Positions 15,400 to 24,378 of a stretch of DNA of 64,000 bases are shown here, piece by piece (the stretch's first letter is position 1; each line of letters begins with the position of its first letter). The stretch covers positions 1 through 64,000 of the forward strand of contig JAJUFH010000014.1 of the NCBI GenBank assembly GCA_029266035.1, in the 5' to 3' direction. Under the pieces are notes generated by a model. It saw nothing but the letters and a program-made list of their open reading frames with translations. It ran no database searches and was not told the DNA's origin. This DNA comes from Sinomicrobium sp. (GTDB taxonomy: Bacteria; Bacteroidota; Bacteroidia; Flavobacteriales; Flavobacteriaceae). A program made the translations under genes and the position numbers.

Positions 15400-15419
15400 A
15401 GACGCAAAATTTTGCGTCT
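15400..15419. repeat. 20-bp perfect palindrome (AGACGCAAAA/TTTTGCGTCT)
   Basis: The arms are exact reverse complements with no spacer. Palindromes of the GAGACGC...GCGTCTC type are, from general experience, scattered through intergenic DNA of Flavobacteriia. Only one copy is in this window. Confidence 0.7.
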
Positions 15420-15488
15420 CTACGGCGTCTGGTATATATAAATGGTGATTGATACGAACTAACTACAAACACCCCCTCCTTCATTTTG

Positions 15489-15519
15489 TCTTGACACAAA
15501 ACGAAGCAAAAAGTCAAGA
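15489..15519. repeat. inverted repeat TCTTGAC / GTCAAGA with A-rich loop
   Basis: Seven-base arms at 15489-15495 and 15513-15519 enclose a 17-nt A-rich loop. This resembles a dispersed intergenic repeat often seen in Bacteroidota. It lies inside the Rhs graveyard. Confidence 0.55.
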
Positions 15520-15756
15520 AGCCTTTAAGGAAATTTTCCCAGCTATCGCGGGAAACCAGCTGAATTCCCACTACACGCTCCTTTTGCTATCGCAAACGCG
15601 ATTCCGTAGGAATACAGCTTATTTCTGAAAAGGCTTCGGACTTGGGAAATATCAGAGGTAAGGTTAGTACAAGGCGAAAAAACAGAAAAGCAAAATCACG
15701 AAAAACCACTACGAGCTACCAACTAAGAACTAATCAACTAAAAAACCTCAAACATA

Positions 15757-16173
15757 CTAATCTCCCCTATACACTATCTCCCAATTCATTGCCTTAAGTT
15801 CGCTAAGAGTAAAACTATATCTAGCGTCAAAAACGTTTTGATCTTGTATCTCTTCCCAAGTGTAATTATCTAAAGTAGATTACTTGTAAAAGAAAAACCA
15901 CAATGTTTCATCCATCCAATACTTGAAATCTCATTTGACCTCCAATGGGTATGGGATCCCCTTGTATTCAAGTAATTCAAATTGTCTAAAATCTATTGGA
16001 CTTTAATTAAACAATAAGTAACCTCCCAATAGTATTAAGCTAAATGTTATAAAACCAACAATTCCATTCGAGTAGTCGTTATTTAGATTATGAAACATTT
16101 TACCTTTTCTGTCATTCATAAAATATCCTAATTTTTTTCTTTTGCTCTTTCCTAGAGCTTTATATCTACCCTT
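15757..16173 (-). pseudogene. decayed gene with three in-frame stops, possible Rhs-associated immunity gene
   Basis: One minus-strand frame reads as protein across 417 bp but is cut by TAA at 16003-16005, TGA at 15931-15933 and TAA at 15880-15882, then ends at TAG 15757-15759. Segments include GKSKRKKLGYFMNDRKGK, a hydrophobic helix (GIVGFITFSLILLGGYLLF), PIDFRQFELLEYKGIPYP, and NYTWEEIQDQNVFDARYS ending MNWEIVYRGD. The upstream end is cut by a further stop near an A tract. An N-terminal membrane helix followed by a soluble domain is visible, but I recognise no family. Its position on the same strand next to the Rhs remnant suggests an immunity or accessory gene. Confidence 0.6.
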
Positions 16174-16222
16174 CTATTTTTTTTAGGCATTGGATTTAGT
16201 CCGCTTAAGTATCCCACAGCCG

Positions 16223-16741
16223 CTATACTCCATACTTCTCTATAAGAACACTCAAATGATGATCCAAATGTCCTGCTACGATAAAGCCGATTGCTCTTAC
16301 CGACATCAAACTGCCCCCTACCCAACCTTGGCGGATTAACATCTCGTCGGTAAAGGAAGTGAAAAGGGAAATCGTGCCGAGACGAACTGCTTTAAAATCG
16401 GATATCAACACAGCTACACTTCTACTGTTTGCTCCGGAAAACGGTACGTAAGTGTCCTGTTCAAAACCGGGAAGTTCGGTACTGTCGTTTCTGGCAATAC
16501 GCAGGACTCTGGTAGTAAATATACGTTCGCTATCTATCAGGTGCTGTATCACCTCGGCTACCGTCCACTTGCCTTCTGCATAGCGGTAAGACAATTTTTC
16601 CTGACTCAATCCATCAATCTGACGTACAAATTTATCTTCCGTATTTCTCAAAGCATCTAAGATAGAAGTGTCTTTTAGCCTGAGTATATAATTCTGGTAA
16701 TAGTTGTGATATTCACTGTCTTTGACGTCTCTCAGATTCAT
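16223..16741 (-). CDS. DinB family (DinB_2) protein
   Basis: A 172-residue four-helix protein of the DinB/YfiT superfamily, often metal-dependent thiol transferases or hydrolases of unknown substrate. The three metal-binding histidines are present: one in VAEVIQHLIDSERI and two in VAGHLDHHLSVLIEKYGV at the C-terminus. The FTTRVLRIARND and LPGFEQDTY motifs are also typical of this Bacteroidota subgroup. Length is normal. It is the first intact gene after the Rhs graveyard and is divergent from yebC. Confidence 0.88.
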   Translation of the reverse strand: MNLRDVKDSEYHNYYQNYILRLKDTSILDALRNTEDKFVRQIDGLSQEKLSYRYAEGKWTVAEVIQHLIDSERIFTTRVLRIARNDSTELPGFEQDTYVPFSGANSRSVAVLISDFKAVRLGTISLFTSFTDEMLIRQGWVGGSLMSVRAIGFIVAGHLDHHLSVLIEKYGV

Positions 16742-16818
16742 AATGCGGTATTTAGGTTAAAATAACGTATTTTTAGTGCTTTTTGCAAGTTAGTATGACA
16801 GAAACTTATATCCGTTTA

Positions 16819-16849
16819 TTGTGCGTTAAGTGTTTACTTTTTACTTTTG
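16819..16849 (+). promoter_or_regulatory. Bacteroidota-type promoter of yebC
   Basis: TTG at 16819-16821 and TACTTTTG at 16842-16849 with a 20-bp spacer fit the consensus closely. The leader would be about 60 nt. Confidence 0.65.
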
Positions 16850-16915
16850 TATCACTTCAAGGATTTTATAACCGAACTCCTTTAGTTTTAAACGAGTTCT
16901 CAAAGTAAGTTTTAT

Positions 16916-17629
16916 ATGGGAAGAGCATTTGAATTCAGAAAGGCGCGAAAATTCAAACGCTGGGGGGCTATGGCCAAAACGTTTACCAGAATAGGAAAAG
17001 ACATTGTTATTGCAGTAAAAGAAGGCGGACCCAACCCTGAATCCAACGCTAGGCTAAGGGCTGTGATACAGAATGCCAAAGCCGCTAATATGCCCAAAGA
17101 GAATGTGGAACGAGCCATAAAACGGGCCTCTGATAAAAATACCGAAAATTATAAAGAGGTACTCTTTGAAGGCTACGGACCTCACGGCATCGCTATATTG
17201 GTAGAAGCGGCTACAGACAACAACAACCGTACTGTGGCCAACATCAGAAGTTATTTCAACAAATGCAACGGAAGTCTGGGAACCAGTGGCTCTGTCGAAT
17301 TCATGTTCGATCACACTTGTAACTTCCGAATCAATGCCGAAGGTATTGATATAGAGGAACTGGAACTCGAAATGATAGACTTTGGTGTAGAAGAGGTTTT
17401 TGCCGACGAAGATGGCATTTTGATCTACGCTCCCTTCGAGAGTTTTGGAGCTATTCAGAAAGAACTGGAAAGTCGGGATAATATTGAAATTCTCTCATCA
17501 GGCTTTGAAAGGATACCACAGGTGACCAAAAAACTCGACGAGGAACAGGTGGCTGATATAGAAAAATTGCTGGAAAAAATAGAGGAAGACGACGACGTGC
17601 AAAACGTGTATCACACCATGGAAGAATAA
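16916..17629 (+). CDS. YebC/PmpR family protein
   Basis: A 237-residue YebC/TACO1 family protein. The N-terminus MGRAFEFRKARKFKRWGAMAKTFTRIGKDI and the middle GPHGIAILVEAATDNNNRTVANIRSYFNK are diagnostic. The family is annotated as transcriptional regulators and also linked to translation of proline-rich stretches. Length is normal. A strong promoter lies upstream and a long inverted repeat downstream, and the gene appears monocistronic. Confidence 0.95.
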   Translation: MGRAFEFRKARKFKRWGAMAKTFTRIGKDIVIAVKEGGPNPESNARLRAVIQNAKAANMPKENVERAIKRASDKNTENYKEVLFEGYGPHGIAILVEAATDNNNRTVANIRSYFNKCNGSLGTSGSVEFMFDHTCNFRINAEGIDIEELELEMIDFGVEEVFADEDGILIYAPFESFGAIQKELESRDNIEILSSGFERIPQVTKKLDEEQVADIEKLLEKIEEDDDVQNVYHTMEE

Positions 17630-17664
17630 TTAAAAAACTAAATCCTATTTTTTTATCTTTTCTA

Positions 17665-17704
17665 AGTGCCCTTTCTCTGTTTAAAAATTCAAGGAAAGGG
17701 CACT
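17665..17704. terminator. inverted repeat between converging yebC and GNAT genes
   Basis: AGTGCCCTTTC (17665-17675) and GAAAGGGCACT (17694-17704) form an 11-bp perfect stem with an 18-nt loop. It stands between two converging genes and may end transcription from both sides, though neither flank has a clean T tract. Confidence 0.5.
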
Positions 17705-17737
17705 CAGTTATAAGTCGGAAAAACATCTTTTATTTCC

Positions 17738-18235
17738 CTATATCTGGCACTCCATCACAAAATCGTCCATCACATATCCTTTTCCTATATCGATTACCTC
17801 TTCAGCCACCGTAGTAAAGCCTATCTTTTCATAAAAGCGAATTGCAGGATTGTATTTGTTTACATTTAAGGACAAAATGTGATCTCCCGCTTTTCTCGCC
17901 ACATCTTTTGCGCAATCTATCAAAACCCGTCCCACTCCCCTACCTTGGGTTTCTGGCAGCACATAGAGTTTGTGTATCTTGGTCTTATCACCCTCATATC
18001 GCTCTTCACAGGAAATAAAACCGAGAACTTTATCGTATTCTTTCGCGATAAAGAAACGGTGTCCTAACACTTCTATCTGCTTTTTGAGCGCCTCCTCCGA
18101 ATACATCATATTCAACATATACTCAATTTGTCCGGGGCTTAGAATATCCTTAAAAGTCGACGGCCAGGTACGTTTTGCTAAATCTCGTATTAGGGCAATG
18201 CCACGGATAGATATTTTCTGAGTAGTATAATTCAC
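17738..18235 (-). CDS. GNAT family N-acetyltransferase
   Basis: A 165-residue Gcn5-type acetyltransferase. The acetyl-CoA loop is seen as LYVLPETQGRGVGRVLIDCA (Q-x-x-G-x-G/A), followed by LNVNKYNPAIRFYEKIGF, the usual C-terminal motif B. The start is GTG at 18233-18235. The substrate cannot be inferred. It begins 5 bp after the stop of the 514-residue helical protein on the same strand, so the two are probably co-transcribed. Confidence 0.88.
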   Translation of the reverse strand: MNYTTQKISIRGIALIRDLAKRTWPSTFKDILSPGQIEYMLNMMYSEEALKKQIEVLGHRFFIAKEYDKVLGFISCEERYEGDKTKIHKLYVLPETQGRGVGRVLIDCAKDVARKAGDHILSLNVNKYNPAIRFYEKIGFTTVAEEVIDIGKGYVMDDFVMECQI

Positions 18236-18240
18236 CCCGT

Positions 18241-19785
18241 TTATCGTATTAACGCTTTTGACTTTTGTTGTATGATTTCTGCAACACTCTTGTTTTCTAT
18301 TTTGCTCTCCAGCCAGGAAATAATATCTAAATACAAAAATGCCCTTCTCTCGTAAGGATCGTTATCCAATTCCACAAACCTGGCGTGAAGCTTTTTAAAC
18401 TCTCCTTTTAATTCGTGAGGATATATATTGCCGAGGTTGCGCAAAAAGCGAATCATCTCTTTTTGCACCTCGTGCAAGTCGTTCATCTTGAGTAAGAATT
18501 TATAAGTACTCTTCAACTGTACATCCAAGTGATAATCCATCCCCGCTTCATAATGCGCTACCAGACTCAACACCCTCGAAAAACACATCAGGTCTTCGCG
18601 CATGGTGAGATTTTTATTGTCTATAATCTTTTTGAGATAGGTTATACAAGTCCGATTGTCGCCATCGCCAAAATACATACAGGCTATTTTGTAGTAAAAC
18701 ACCATTACGTGGTGTTCGTCTATAGTATCTCTGTGTAATTTCAATTGCAACAGTATATCGTCTACCAAATTCAGTCCCTCCTTAAAAGATCCCTCCATAA
18801 AGTGGAGGTTTAGCTTGTTGATATAAATATAGAGGAAAGACAGTGATGCTACATTTTCATTTTTCGGAAACGCATCAGAAGTGATAATCTCGTCCAGTTT
18901 GTGTAATACTGCTTTAAATTGAGTACGATATTTAAGCATAAACAAGGCTTCCAGTAAATAGTTGTTACTCTTGAGGTAGTACACCGGATTCATATAAATC
19001 ATCTGTTCATTTTCGTAAAACAGATCCATGAGTTTACTGGCATACTTAAAACTGGAAAGAAAGTCCTGAGTGAGAAAACTGTACCATAAATGCGCCTTAT
19101 AAAGCCATAATTTTTCACGAAATCCGAGGTCTTCTATGCGGTATTTGGGCAAGCGATGATTAAAATATTCAGCGATGCGCCGATGCTCCTCGTCACTTTT
19201 TACATAACCCGATTTTAAAAGTATACCGTAGAGTTGTAACGACAGATTTGAAAGTCTGCTAGCAAGCAGGTTTTGTATACTCAATTCCTTGGCCTGAATC
19301 GATAATTCGTCGGCGCGGCCACTAATACTACGCGTGATATACTGGGTCTCTATTATTTTTTCGAATTCTACAATCTCAAAGGCAATATTCTTCTCCTCAT
19401 TGTCTATGGCAAACAGTTTTGCCTTTTCCAGAATCTTGAGACTTTGGCGGTACAGCCCTTTGTGATACAATATGGTGGCAAAATCAAGTTGTTCTCTGAT
19501 TTGGATTCGAATATTCTGGTTTACCGGATTGAGTCGTAAACTTACCAGCACCTGTTTGTACAAATGAGCCTTAAGATTGGACAACTGTTGTTTTTTAACA
19601 ATTCCACTCTTCAGTATTTCCTTTTCGTTGTAGTCTTTCATTTTGTCGAGCAAGTTAAAAAGTGCGAGAAACTTGGCATCCGCATTCACCCCAAGACGGT
19701 TGACATAAAGTTTAAATTGTCGTTTTTCTGACTTAGAAAGGGATTTAATCAGTATAAACAACGAATCTTTTTGCGCATTTGTCAT
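18241..19785 (-). CDS. large alpha-helical protein of unknown function (TPR-like)
   Basis: A 514-residue protein with no signal peptide or membrane helix. It is almost entirely predicted helical, with Leu/Tyr-rich pairs such as ATILYHKGLYRQSLKILEKA and KAHLWYSFLTQDFLSSFKYA that look like degenerate TPR-type helical hairpins. The N-terminus (DSLFILIKSLSKSEKRQFKLYV) is basic. I do not recognise a named family. The GNAT gene follows after 5 bp. It is divergent from leuA. Confidence 0.75.
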   Translation of the reverse strand: MTNAQKDSLFILIKSLSKSEKRQFKLYVNRLGVNADAKFLALFNLLDKMKDYNEKEILKSGIVKKQQLSNLKAHLYKQVLVSLRLNPVNQNIRIQIREQLDFATILYHKGLYRQSLKILEKAKLFAIDNEEKNIAFEIVEFEKIIETQYITRSISGRADELSIQAKELSIQNLLASRLSNLSLQLYGILLKSGYVKSDEEHRRIAEYFNHRLPKYRIEDLGFREKLWLYKAHLWYSFLTQDFLSSFKYASKLMDLFYENEQMIYMNPVYYLKSNNYLLEALFMLKYRTQFKAVLHKLDEIITSDAFPKNENVASLSFLYIYINKLNLHFMEGSFKEGLNLVDDILLQLKLHRDTIDEHHVMVFYYKIACMYFGDGDNRTCITYLKKIIDNKNLTMREDLMCFSRVLSLVAHYEAGMDYHLDVQLKSTYKFLLKMNDLHEVQKEMIRFLRNLGNIYPHELKGEFKKLHARFVELDNDPYERRAFLYLDIISWLESKIENKSVAEIIQQKSKALIR

Positions 19786-19864
19786 TGTAATAAAATAAGA
19801 TTTAAAAACCTGATTACAAGGTAATTAAGTTTTATAATTTTTGGTTAAGCATTGTAAAGCCTTC

Positions 19865-19884
19865 CAGACAAAACCCTTTGTCTG
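19865..19884 (+). promoter_or_regulatory. 8-bp hairpin in the leuA upstream region
   Basis: CAGACAAA and TTTGTCTG form a perfect 8-bp stem with a 4-nt loop, 57 bp before the leuA start. There is no T tract, so it is more likely an operator or leader hairpin than a terminator. No leucine-rich leader peptide was found. Confidence 0.4.
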
Positions 19885-19940
19885 AATTTGCAAAATATAA
19901 ATTCGTAATAGAAAAATAAAATTAAGACTAATAATTTGAC

Positions 19941-21113
19941 ATGAGTAAAGAAAAAGTACAAATCTTTGACACCACCCTTCGCGACGGCGAACAAGTGCCC
20001 GGCTGCAAGTTGAATACCGATCAGAAACTGATTATAGCCAGGCGCTTAGACGAACTCGGGGTTGATGTCATAGAAGCCGGTTTTCCTATCTCCAGCCCCG
20101 GGGATTTTACCTCGGTTGTCGAAATAGCAAAGATAGTCAAAAATGCTACAGTTTGCGGACTCACCAGGGCTGTTAAAAAGGATATAGAAGTGGCTGCAGA
20201 AGCCCTTAAATACGCTCAAAAGCCCCGTATACACACCGGAATAGGAACTTCTGACTCTCATATAACACATAAGTTTAAAGCGACGAGGGAAGAAATCATA
20301 GAAAGAGCCGTAACCGCTGTGAGTTATGCCAAAACTTTTGTAGACGATGTTGAATTTTATGCCGAAGATGCCGGACGTACCGACAATGAGTTTTTGGCAA
20401 GAGTATGCGAGGCAGTAATAGAAGCTGGAGCCACTGTACTCAACATACCAGATACTACAGGATATTGCTTACCCGAAGAATACGGCGCTAAAATCAAATA
20501 CCTCAGAGATCATGTAAAAGGCATAGAAAATGCCACGCTCTCCTGTCATTGTCACAACGATTTGGGCTTGGCTACGGCCAACTCTATCGCGGGAGTTATC
20601 AACGGAGCCAGACAGATAGAATGTACTATAAACGGTATAGGCGAACGCGCCGGAAATACTTCGCTTGAAGAAGTGGTCATGATACTGCGCCAACATCCCG
20701 ATCTCAATCTGGATACCAATATCAATTCAAAACTGCTGTACAGCACCAGTAGAATGGTATCTGAAAGTATGGGTATGCCAGTACAACCGAACAAGGCTAT
20801 TGTAGGTGCTAATGCCTTTGCTCACAGTTCCGGAATTCACCAAGATGGAGTGATCAAAAACAGAGAAACCTACGAAATCATAGACCCTGCAGATGTGGGG
20901 GTTACCGAATCAGCTATAGTGCTTACTGCAAGAAGCGGAAGGGCAGCCCTTGCCTATCGCGCCAAAAAAGTGGGATACGAACTCACCAAGCTTCAACTCG
21001 ATGAGGTATATGGCGAATTCCTAAAATTTGCCGACATGAAAAAAGAAATCCTCGACGAGGATATCCACGAGATTATGCAAGTTTGCAAGCTCAGCGAAAT
21101 TAGAACAGTATAA
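19941..21113 (+). CDS. leuA: 2-isopropylmalate synthase, short form
   Basis: A 390-residue enzyme that condenses 2-oxoisovalerate with acetyl-CoA, the first step of leucine synthesis. Signatures: [16 protein letters not shown] at the N-terminus, [16 protein letters not shown], and [15 protein letters not shown]. The protein ends soon after the TIM barrel and the first helical part. The C-terminal regulatory domain that binds leucine in long LeuA proteins (over 500 residues) is missing, so feedback control by that domain cannot occur. A homocitrate/citramalate synthase reading is excluded by the leuCDB context. It is the first gene of leuACDB, with 25 bp to leuC. Confidence 0.93.
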   Translation: MSKEKVQIFDTTLRDGEQVPGCKLNTDQKLIIARRLDELGVDVIEAGFPISSPGDFTSVVEIAKIVKNATVCGLTRAVKKDIEVAAEALKYAQKPRIHTGIGTSDSHITHKFKATREEIIERAVTAVSYAKTFVDDVEFYAEDAGRTDNEFLARVCEAVIEAGATVLNIPDTTGYCLPEEYGAKIKYLRDHVKGIENATLSCHCHNDLGLATANSIAGVINGARQIECTINGIGERAGNTSLEEVVMILRQHPDLNLDTNINSKLLYSTSRMVSESMGMPVQPNKAIVGANAFAHSSGIHQDGVIKNRETYEIIDPADVGVTESAIVLTARSGRAALAYRAKKVGYELTKLQLDEVYGEFLKFADMKKEILDEDIHEIMQVCKLSEIRTV

Positions 21114-21138
21114 GTTAAAGGGCACATAAAAAATACAA

Positions 21139-22533
21139 ATGAAAAAGACATTATTCGACAAGGTATGGGATAGTCATGTGGTAGAGAGCGTGGAAAACGG
21201 ACCACAAATTTTATATATAGACAAACACCTTATTCACGAAGTAACCAGTCCGCAAGCCTTTGCCGAATTGGAACAGCGAAATATTCCCGTTTTTCGTCCG
21301 GATCAAATTGTCGCTACAGCAGATCACAATGTTCCCACTCTCAACCAGCACTTGCCCATTACAGATGCTCTCTCCAGAAACCAGGTGGAGCAACTTACGG
21401 CAAACTGTAAAAAACACGGAATTACATTGTATGGTCTCGGACATCAATACCAGGGTATCGTTCACGTAATAGCTCCTGAGTTAGGTATCACTCAACCCGG
21501 AATGACTATGGTTTGCGGTGATAGCCACACCTCTACCCACGGTGCCTTTGGAACTATTGCCTTTGGTATAGGTACCAGTCAAGTAGCTCAGGTATTCGCC
21601 AGTCAGTGCGTACTGCTCAGCAAACCGAAAAAAATGAGGGTTAACGTAAATGGAAAGCTCAAAAAAGGCGTACTTCCCAAAGATGTTATCCTCTATATCA
21701 TCGCCAAACTTGGAACTAATTCAGGTACGGGATATTTTGTGGAATACGCTGGAGACGTCTTCGAGAATATGAGTATGGAAGGGCGTATGACGGTATGTAA
21801 TATGAGTATAGAAATGGGAGCACGAGGCGGAATGATCGCTCCTGATGAAACCACCTTTGAGTATATTAAAGGAAAGGAGTTTGCTCCTAAAGGAGAGTCT
21901 TTTGAAGAAAAAGTCGCTTATTGGAAAACTCTAAAAACCGACGATGGAGCGGTATTTGACAAAGAGTATTCCTTTGATGCCGAGGATATAGGCCCTATGG
22001 TTACTTATGGTACCAACCCGGGAATGGGAATAAAAGTAGATGGACATATCCCACAAACAGATGATGCTTCTTTTGAAAAGTCATTGGAATATATGGGATT
22101 TGAAAAAGGGGAAAGTTTGTTGGGAAAACCGATTAACTACGTATTTATAGGAAGTTGCACCAATTCCAGAATAGAAGATTTTAGAGTGGCAGCCGAATAC
22201 ATTCGTGGAAAACAAAAAGCTCCCAATGTAAATGCTCTTATCGTTCCCGGATCTCAGCAAGTAGCCAAACAAATAGAAGAAGAAGGACTGAGAGAGATTT
22301 TTGAAGAAGCCGGATTTAGCTTGCGGCAGCCCGGATGTTCAGCTTGTCTAGCTATGAACGACGACAAGATTCCGGCAGGAGAATACTGCGTATCGACTTC
22401 TAACCGAAATTTTGAGGGCCGCCAAGGTCAGGGAGCCAGAACCATTTTGGCCAGTCCGCTTATTGCAGCTGCAACTGCCATAAAGGGTGCTATCGCCACC
22501 CCTTATGAAGAAGAAAGAGCTGTTTTTGCATAA
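21139..22533 (+). CDS. leuC: 3-isopropylmalate dehydratase large subunit
   Basis: A 464-residue aconitase-family protein. It has the substrate and Fe-S signatures [35 protein letters not shown] (cluster Cys) and the late CSACLAMN pair of cysteines that complete the 4Fe-4S site. It converts 2- to 3-isopropylmalate together with LeuD. Length is normal for bacterial LeuC. leuD follows after 15 bp. Confidence 0.97.
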   Translation: MKKTLFDKVWDSHVVESVENGPQILYIDKHLIHEVTSPQAFAELEQRNIPVFRPDQIVATADHNVPTLNQHLPITDALSRNQVEQLTANCKKHGITLYGLGHQYQGIVHVIAPELGITQPGMTMVCGDSHTSTHGAFGTIAFGIGTSQVAQVFASQCVLLSKPKKMRVNVNGKLKKGVLPKDVILYIIAKLGTNSGTGYFVEYAGDVFENMSMEGRMTVCNMSIEMGARGGMIAPDETTFEYIKGKEFAPKGESFEEKVAYWKTLKTDDGAVFDKEYSFDAEDIGPMVTYGTNPGMGIKVDGHIPQTDDASFEKSLEYMGFEKGESLLGKPINYVFIGSCTNSRIEDFRVAAEYIRGKQKAPNVNALIVPGSQQVAKQIEEEGLREIFEEAGFSLRQPGCSACLAMNDDKIPAGEYCVSTSNRNFEGRQGQGARTILASPLIAAATAIKGAIATPYEEERAVFA

Positions 22534-22548
22534 CAATACAATATTAAG

Positions 22549-23130
22549 ATGGAAAAATTTACCACACATACTTCAAGAGCTATACCACTACCAATAGAAA
22601 ATATAGATACCGATCAGATTATTCCAGCGAGGTTTTTGAAGGCAACGGACAAATCTGGATTTGGCGCCAATCTGTTTCGCGATTGGCGCTATAACAAAGA
22701 TGGTTCTGAGAACAGCTCTTTTGTACTCAACGACCCTAAATACAGTGGGACCATTCTCATTGCAGGCGATAATTTCGGATGTGGATCCAGTCGCGAACAC
22801 GCCGCTTGGGCGCTGGCTGACTACGGACTAAAAGTTATTGTATCCAGCTATTTTGCCGATATATTCAAAGGCAATGCCTTAAACAACGGATTGCTTCCCA
22901 TACAGGTAAGTCCGGAATATTTGAAAGAGCTCATAGCAACCGTACAAAAAAAACCGGAGACAGAAATACTCGTTGAACTTGAAGAACAATATATCGCAGT
23001 AAAAGGTTCAGATAACAAGGCTTCTTTTGACATAGACCCCTACAAAAAACTATGCCTGCTCAACGGATATGACGATATTGATTTCCTCATCAGCAAAAAA
23101 GATAAGATAGAAGCATTTGAACAGCAATAA
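22549..23130 (+). CDS. leuD: 3-isopropylmalate dehydratase small subunit
   Basis: A 193-residue swivel domain subunit. It shows [14 protein letters not shown] near the start and [21 protein letters not shown], the hallmark of LeuD. Length is close to the usual 190-200. It forms the LeuCD heterodimer with the product of the gene just upstream. leuB starts 11 bp later. Confidence 0.97.
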   Translation: MEKFTTHTSRAIPLPIENIDTDQIIPARFLKATDKSGFGANLFRDWRYNKDGSENSSFVLNDPKYSGTILIAGDNFGCGSSREHAAWALADYGLKVIVSSYFADIFKGNALNNGLLPIQVSPEYLKELIATVQKKPETEILVELEEQYIAVKGSDNKASFDIDPYKKLCLLNGYDDIDFLISKKDKIEAFEQQ

Positions 23131-23141
23131 AACCGTAATTT

Positions 23142-24260
23142 ATGAAATTGAATATCGCTCTTTTAGCCGGAGATGGCATTGGTCCTGATGTCGTAGAGCA
23201 AGCCGTAAAATCGTTACAGGCCGTAGGTGAAGCATTCGGACACAGTTTTCACTTTGAAGAAGCTCTGGTAGGGGCAGCTGCTATAGACGAAACTGGCGAT
23301 CCATTACCCGAGGCTACTCTGGAAGTATGCAAAAAATCGGACGCTGTCCTTTTTGGCGCCATTGGCGACCCGAAGTACGACAACAATCCCGAGGCAAAGG
23401 TGCGTCCGGAACAGGGATTGCTCAAACTGAGAAAATCACTCGGGCTCTTTACCAATATCCGTCCGATTAAGGCCTACCCTACCCTTATTGAAAAATCTCC
23501 TTTAAAAAAGGAAATTATTGCAGGAACCGATTTTACCATATACAGAGAGCTGACCGGAGGAATTTATTTCGGAGAGAAAAACTTGAGTGAAGACGGCAGT
23601 ACAGCTTCAGATCTCTGTGAATATTCAGAGTCTGAAATAGAGCGCATAGCCCATCTCGCCTTTAAAGCTGCGAGGAGCAGACGCAAAAAACTCACGCTGG
23701 TCGACAAGGCTAATGTGCTGGAAACCTCCAGACTTTGGAGAAGGGTTGTAAGCAATATAGGAGAGAGTTATCCCGATGTTACATTAGATTTTCTCTTTGT
23801 GGATAATGCAGCCATGCAGATTATTCTCAACCCCGGACAATTTGACGTGATTCTCACCGAAAATATGTTTGGTGATATAATATCCGACGAAGGTAGTGTA
23901 ATTGGAGGTTCTATAGGCTTACTGGCCTCCGCCTCGGTGGGAAGTGATATAGGTATGTACGAGCCTATACACGGTTCATACCCTCAAGCCAAAGGAAAAA
24001 ATATAGCCAATCCGATTGCTTCTATACTTTCGGCTGCAATGATGCTGGAAGGCTTTAACTTGCAGGAAGAAGCGGATGCCATAAAACTCGCAGTGGAAAA
24101 ATCTTTGGAACGCGGTGTAGTTACCCCCGACCTCGACAAAGAGAGCAAATACGGAACAGTGGAAGTAGGCGATTTTATCGCTAATTACATCCTTCTCGAC
24201 GACGACAGTACTCAGATCAATCGGGAAAACATAGAATTCGGCCAGTCTACCATCATATAA
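23142..24260 (+). CDS. leuB: 3-isopropylmalate dehydrogenase
   Basis: A 372-residue NAD-dependent decarboxylating dehydrogenase. Seen are LLAGDGIGPDVVEQA at the N-terminus, YRELTGGIYFGEK with the catalytic Tyr, the Lys of LTLVDKANVLETSRLWR, the metal-binding aspartates in TENMFGDIISDEGSVIGGSIGLL, and YEPIHGSYPQAKGKNIANP. Length is normal. It is the last gene of leuACDB, followed by a strong terminator. Confidence 0.97.
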   Translation: MKLNIALLAGDGIGPDVVEQAVKSLQAVGEAFGHSFHFEEALVGAAAIDETGDPLPEATLEVCKKSDAVLFGAIGDPKYDNNPEAKVRPEQGLLKLRKSLGLFTNIRPIKAYPTLIEKSPLKKEIIAGTDFTIYRELTGGIYFGEKNLSEDGSTASDLCEYSESEIERIAHLAFKAARSRRKKLTLVDKANVLETSRLWRRVVSNIGESYPDVTLDFLFVDNAAMQIILNPGQFDVILTENMFGDIISDEGSVIGGSIGLLASASVGSDIGMYEPIHGSYPQAKGKNIANPIASILSAAMMLEGFNLQEEADAIKLAVEKSLERGVVTPDLDKESKYGTVEVGDFIANYILLDDDSTQINRENIEFGQSTII

Positions 24261-24298
24261 AAGACTGAAAAGAGACTACCAACCATTTATATATGATA

Positions 24299-24338
24299 AA
24301 AACTCGGGGAAATAAATACTTATTGACCCGAGTTTTTT
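24299..24338. terminator. bidirectional terminator between leuB and ppc
   Basis: AAAACTCGGG (24299-24308) and CCCGAGTTTT (24327-24336) make a 10-bp perfect stem flanked by A and T tracts, so it can end leuB on the plus strand and ppc on the minus strand. Confidence 0.85.
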
Positions 24339-24378
24339 GTATTCTACAAAGTCTGTTTTCAAACAGTAGCGCTGAGAC

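Larger units (their letters stand above)
15175..15756. other. non-coding stretch with dispersed palindromic repeats
   Basis: I see no gene here. The stretch holds a GGGCT/AGCCC hairpin (15213-15225), a 20-bp palindrome (15400-15419), a TCTTGAC/GTCAAGA inverted repeat (15489-15519) and a block shared with the left edge of the window (15716-15740). A 60-residue open frame across 15389-15571 is what such repeats commonly translate to and is not accepted as a gene. Confidence 0.6.

Noticed and set aside
15389-15571. 60-residue ORF on the minus strand
   Set aside because: It is the translation of two dispersed palindromic repeats (15400-15419, 15489-15519) and has no independent coding signal.
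19786-19940. Leucine attenuator or T-box ahead of leuA
   Set aside because: No leader peptide with leucine codons and no T-box or terminator with a T tract; only one short hairpin is present.
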